Source of the DNA: AP-15 sp035538335
GTDB taxonomy: Bacteria > Pseudomonadota > Alphaproteobacteria > ATCC43930 > CGMCC-115725
DNA length: 64,000 nt
Reading direction: 5' to 3'
NCBI GenBank assembly: GCA_035538335.1
Contig: DATLKN010000047.1
Coordinates: forward strand, 1 to 64,000
Every line of letters begins with the position of its first letter. Positions within the stretch are counted from its first letter, which is position 1. Of this stretch, positions 61,208 through 64,000 are shown piece by piece. Position numbers and translations under genes: made by a program. The notes beneath the pieces are model-generated. The model was not told the DNA's origin, did no database searches, and saw only the letters and a list, made by a program, of their open reading frames with translations.

Positions 61208-62128
61208 CTACTCGAAGCCGAACCCGGGTCCGGCGCGGCGGCGCAGCTCTCGCCCGAGATCGGCGCCGAGCGCGGCGGCCTCGTCGATTGCGCCCGCGCG
61301 CTTGCCGGCGAGTTCCTCGCTGCCGTCCGGTTTCCAGATCGCGCCCTCGATGACGAGCCGGCCGCCCGCGATCTCGGCGAGCCCGCCGATCGGCGTCCTG
61401 CACGAGCCGTCGAGAGCGGCGAGCATCGCCCGCTCGGCGGCGACGGCGGCGCCGCTCGCGGCGTCGTGCAGCGGGCCGAGGCGCGAGCGCAGCGCATCGT
61501 CGGCGCTGCGGCACTCGATCGCGAGCGCGCCCTGGCCGATCGCCGGCAGCATCGCGGCAGGCGAGAGGATCTCGCATGCCGCGGCTTCCTGCCCGAGACG
61601 GACGAGGCCGCAGAGTGCGAGGATCGTCGCATCGACCTCGCCGGCAGCGAGCTTCTTCATCCGTGTATCGACATTGCCGCGCAACGGCGCGATCCGCAGA
61701 TCCGGGCGGCGGCGCAACAGTTGCGCCTGGCGGCGCAGCGACGAGGTGCCGACGACGGCGCCTTGCGGCAATTGCGCGAGGCTCGCCGCCCGCGGCGACA
61801 GGAACGCCTCGCGCGGATCGTCGCGCGGCAGCACGCAGGCGATTTCGAGCCCCGCCGGCAGCCAGGTCTCGACATCCTTCAGCGAATGGACGGCGAGATC
61901 GATGCGGCGATCGAGAAGCGCCTCCTCGATCTCCTTGGTGAAGAGCCCCTTGCCGCCGATCTCGGCAAGCCGGCGGCTCTGCTCGCGGTCGCCGCTGGTG
62001 CGGATCGGCACGATCTCGACCCGGCCCGCCAGATCGGGATGCGCGGCGAGGAGCCGCTCGCGCACCAGCCCCGCCTGAAAGAGCGCCATCGCGCTGCCGC
62101 GCGTGCCTATGCGCAATTGCGCCGCCAT
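61208..62128 (-). CDS. hemC: Hydroxymethylbilane synthase (porphobilinogen deaminase) HemC
   Basis: 306 residues. Start LRIGTRGSAMALFQAGLVRE; Asp-rich catalytic region AVHSLKDVETWLPAG (Asp about residue 81); RRQAQLLRRRPDLRIAPLRG, GNVDTRMKKLAAG; and the dipyrromethane-cofactor Cys in LDGSCRTPIGGLAEI near 240. Condenses four porphobilinogens to hydroxymethylbilane in heme/chlorophyll synthesis. ATG at 62128, 4 bp after the upstream transporter stop, so the pair may be co-transcribed, which is unusual for hemC. Confidence 0.96.
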   Translation of the reverse strand: MAAQLRIGTRGSAMALFQAGLVRERLLAAHPDLAGRVEIVPIRTSGDREQSRRLAEIGGKGLFTKEIEEALLDRRIDLAVHSLKDVETWLPAGLEIACVLPRDDPREAFLSPRAASLAQLPQGAVVGTSSLRRQAQLLRRRPDLRIAPLRGNVDTRMKKLAAGEVDATILALCGLVRLGQEAAACEILSPAAMLPAIGQGALAIECRSADDALRSRLGPLHDAASGAAVAAERAMLAALDGSCRTPIGGLAEIAGGRLVIEGAIWKPDGSEELAGKRAGAIDEAAALGADLGRELRRRAGPGFGFE

Positions 62129-62132
62129 GCGC

Positions 62133-63392
62133 CTAGCCGTTGCCGCCGACGAGCGGCAGCGTGCGCGTCGCCGCCAGCCAGAACACGGCGAAGCCGATCG
62201 AGACGATGGTGATCGGGATGCCGGCGCGGGCATAGTCGGCGAAGCTGACATGCGCGCCCAGGCGCTCGGCGCGCTCGGCGATCAGGATGTTGGTCAGGCT
62301 GCCGGTCAACAACAAATTGCCGGCGAGGCTCGACAGCAGGGCGAGCGAATAGAACACGCCCGAGGGCGCGTCCGGCCATAGCTGCACGAGCAGCATCGAG
62401 GCCGGGACGCTGCCGATCGCATTGGCGCCGGCGACGCTGAACCCGGTCAGCAGCAAGAGGTTGCCGGGCATGAGGCCGTGCCGCGTCAGATATTCGAGGA
62501 ACTCCGCCGCGAGCCCCGAATGGTTAAGCGAGCCGGTCAGCGCGAACAGGCACGAGACCAGCAGCAACAGCGGCCAATCGACTGCCGCGATCATCGTCCG
62601 GCTGGTGATCTTGCGGTTGGCGAGCAGCAGGGCGGCGATGATCAGCGCACCGATTTCGCGCGGCAGCGAGGTGGTGAAGAGCGCGAGCAGCGCGGCCACC
62701 GCGATCGCTCCCTTGATCGTCTGGTTGCGGTCGAAGGGATGCTTGACGATGGGCGGCGGCTCACGCGGCGGTTCGAGCATCGCAGCGCTGATCCGCCGCC
62801 GCCATTGCAGCCACACGACCGTGAACACGACGGCGAGGCTGACCAAGGCCGGCACGCTGCATTTGGCGAAAAAGACCCAGAAGCTGAGCCGCCCTAGCGA
62901 GCCGATCAGGATGTTCTGCGGGCTACCGACGAGGCTCGCCGCGGCGCCGGCGTTGGTCGCCGCCGCCAGCGCGATGACGAAGGGCCGCGGGTCGAAGCCG
63001 CGCTCCTGCGCCCCGGCGATCAACAGCGGCGCCATCGCGATCAGCAGGATGTCGGTGGCGAGCACCGCCGACAACAGCCCGCCGATGACGACGGTCAGCG
63101 CGAGCAGCAGCGCCGTGCCGCGCGGGCTTTGCGTGATCGTGCGGGCGCACAGATCGATGAACCCAGATTCGAGAAACTGCGCCGAGATGATCATCATCGC
63201 GAAGAGCAGCGCGACGCTCGGCGTGTCGACGTCGCTGCCGAAATCGTCGAGCGTCATCTGCCCGGTCGCGAGCAGCGTAATGACAGCGAGCAGCGCGATC
63301 CCGGTGCGATCGACGCGCAGCCAGGCGATTCGCCCGGCCGCCATGCCGATATAGGTCAGGATCAGAACCAGAAGAACGATCGCGGCATGCAT
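62133..63392 (-). CDS. ArsB/NhaD-type (SLC13-like) anion or Na+/H+ transporter
   Basis: 419 residues with about 11 hydrophobic helices. Citrate transporter-like domain: GLLSAVLATDILLIAMAPLL and ATNAGAAASLVGSPQNILIG match the ion-transporter superfamily N-D-x(2)-(T/S)-type motifs (here LATDILLI), with SGVFYSLALLSSLAGNLLLT in the second half. Inner-membrane; could move arsenite, organic anions or sodium. No arsR/arsC is nearby. It is next to hemC with a 4-bp gap. The substrate cannot be told from the sequence. Confidence 0.8.
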   Translation of the reverse strand: MHAAIVLLVLILTYIGMAAGRIAWLRVDRTGIALLAVITLLATGQMTLDDFGSDVDTPSVALLFAMMIISAQFLESGFIDLCARTITQSPRGTALLLALTVVIGGLLSAVLATDILLIAMAPLLIAGAQERGFDPRPFVIALAAATNAGAAASLVGSPQNILIGSLGRLSFWVFFAKCSVPALVSLAVVFTVVWLQWRRRISAAMLEPPREPPPIVKHPFDRNQTIKGAIAVAALLALFTTSLPREIGALIIAALLLANRKITSRTMIAAVDWPLLLLVSCLFALTGSLNHSGLAAEFLEYLTRHGLMPGNLLLLTGFSVAGANAIGSVPASMLLVQLWPDAPSGVFYSLALLSSLAGNLLLTGSLTNILIAERAERLGAHVSFADYARAGIPITIVSIGFAVFWLAATRTLPLVGGNG

Positions 63393-63569
63393 CGCAGCGG
63401 GGCGCCGAAGGATACAGCATCATAACCTTAGCGGATGGCCCGAGCGCCACGGCTTCGTCGATGCTGCGACAGTTTTGCAACGAATTGCGGCGTTCATGTT
63501 ACAGGTCGGGGGTCGCAGAGGGCGATCGAGGCTGCGGTATCGCTCGCCGCGTTGCTATATCATAGGCCC

Positions 63570-64000
63570 ATGTCAGACAGCTCCGCCCTCGCCCGCCAGA
63601 CGGACGCGGATCCGATTTATCTCGCCGCCCTCAACGAGGCGCAGCGGCGCGCCGTCGCGGCGCTCGACGGCCCGGTGCTGGTGCTGGCCGGCGCCGGCAC
63701 CGGCAAGACCCGCGTCCTCACCGCCCGGCTCGCCCACATTCTCTCGACCGGGCGCGCCTTTCCGGGCGAGCTGCTCGCCGTCACCTTCACCAACAAGGCG
63801 GCGCGCGAGATGCGCGAGCGCCTCGAGGCGATCGTCGGCCGTGCCGCGGGCGGGGTTTGGCTCGGCACCTTCCATTCGATCGCCGCCCGCGTCCTGCGCC
63901 GGCACGCCGAGGCGGTGGGGCTCGATCCGCGCTTCACGATCCTCGACACCGACGACCAGCTGCGCCTGATAAAGCAGCTGCTCCTGGCCGAGAACATCGA
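63570..64000 (+). CDS. UvrD/PcrA-family DNA helicase, N-terminal part (3' end outside window)
   Basis: 143 codons visible, open at the right edge. SF1 helicase motifs: Q-motif LNEAQRRAVAALDGPVLVLA; Walker A AGAGTGKTRVLTARLAHIL near residue 42; motif Ia VTFTNKAAREMRERL; motif Ib GTFHSIAARVLRRH. The ATG at 63570 fits the family N-terminus. Superfamily I helicases of this type unwind DNA in repair and remove RecA. Distinguishing UvrD, PcrA or Rep needs the missing part. Its promoter lies in the 177-bp gap after the divergent transporter. Confidence 0.93.
   Translation, partial: MSDSSALARQTDADPIYLAALNEAQRRAVAALDGPVLVLAGAGTGKTRVLTARLAHILSTGRAFPGELLAVTFTNKAAREMRERLEAIVGRAAGGVWLGTFHSIAARVLRRHAEAVGLDPRFTILDTDDQLRLIKQLLLAENI

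Noticed and set aside
63475..63969. Plus-strand frame ending before the window edge
   Set aside because: Out of frame with the clear UvrD/PcrA N-terminus that begins at 63570 and runs off the right edge.

Overview
This is a GC-rich (roughly 70% by eye), gene-dense bacterial chromosome segment. Gene order and protein types point to an alphaproteobacterium close to the Rhodospirillales. The evidence is the run rodZ-ispG-hisS-prfA-prmC-DUF4167, the run ffh-rpsP-rimM-trmD-rplS-leuCDB, the run proB-proA-nadD-rsfS-rlmH, and dispersed repeats whose chance translations read VIASEAKQS and VPAKAGTH, as seen in many alphaproteobacteria. This is inference from gene content; no 16S gene is present. I found no rRNA, tRNA, CRISPR array, insertion sequence or prophage.

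Layout. 1-5.6 kb: housekeeping block (end of RodZ, isoprenoid IspG, HisRS, RF1 and its methylase PrmC, a DUF4167 protein). 5.7-11.7 kb: a soluble multi-PAS histidine kinase and the disaggregase ClpB. 11.8-19 kb: a universal stress protein, an amidase, a 2-hydroxyacid dehydrogenase, an M17 aminopeptidase, an MFS anion symporter and a GST. 19.1-22.2 kb: a sugar-type ABC importer (binding protein and two permeases, no ATPase). 22.2-30.1 kb: an alpha/beta hydrolase, two glycosyltransferases, a flavin monooxygenase, an AtuA/DUF4387 pair, and a methyltransferase with a hydrophobic-W-like protein. 30.3-36.4 kb: a cyanase that has lost two catalytic residues, then a tetronate (C4 sugar acid) pathway of divergent operons, otnK-otnC-binding protein and otnI-denD. 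36.4-41 kb: cupin, nitrilase-like protein, FAH-fold protein, double cold-shock protein, a phospholipid-type methyltransferase and a flavin reductase. 41.2-52.3 kb: a long run of translation, ribosome-maturation, leucine, proline and NAD genes. 52.3-57.9 kb: an accessory block with a CO-dehydrogenase-like molybdenum hydroxylase operon between two toxin-antitoxin modules (higBA and vapBC). 58-61.2 kb: marR-emrA-emrB efflux operon. 61.2-64 kb: hemC, an ArsB/NhaD-type transporter, and the start of a UvrD/PcrA helicase.

How the genes work together. The clearest pathway is D-erythronate catabolism: DenD oxidises erythronate, OtnI isomerises the 2-oxo to the 3-oxo acid, OtnK phosphorylates it and OtnC decarboxylates it to DHAP. 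A LivK-type periplasmic binding protein overlaps otnC by 4 bp, so it may bind the substrate.

The most unusual points are: (1) an in-frame loss of about seven residues in the cyanase that removes the segment carrying catalytic Arg96 and Glu99; (2) a nadD frame running without a stop into rsfS, with nadD having no canonical start codon nearby and rlmH having only an early overlapping one; (3) three families of dispersed palindromic repeats, one copy of which supplies the ribosome-binding site and start of rimM and another the C-terminus of the monooxygenase; (4) toxin-antitoxin modules on both sides of the Mo-hydroxylase operon. I did not see a clearly new multi-gene defence or biosynthetic system; the candidates for new biology are listed as findings.
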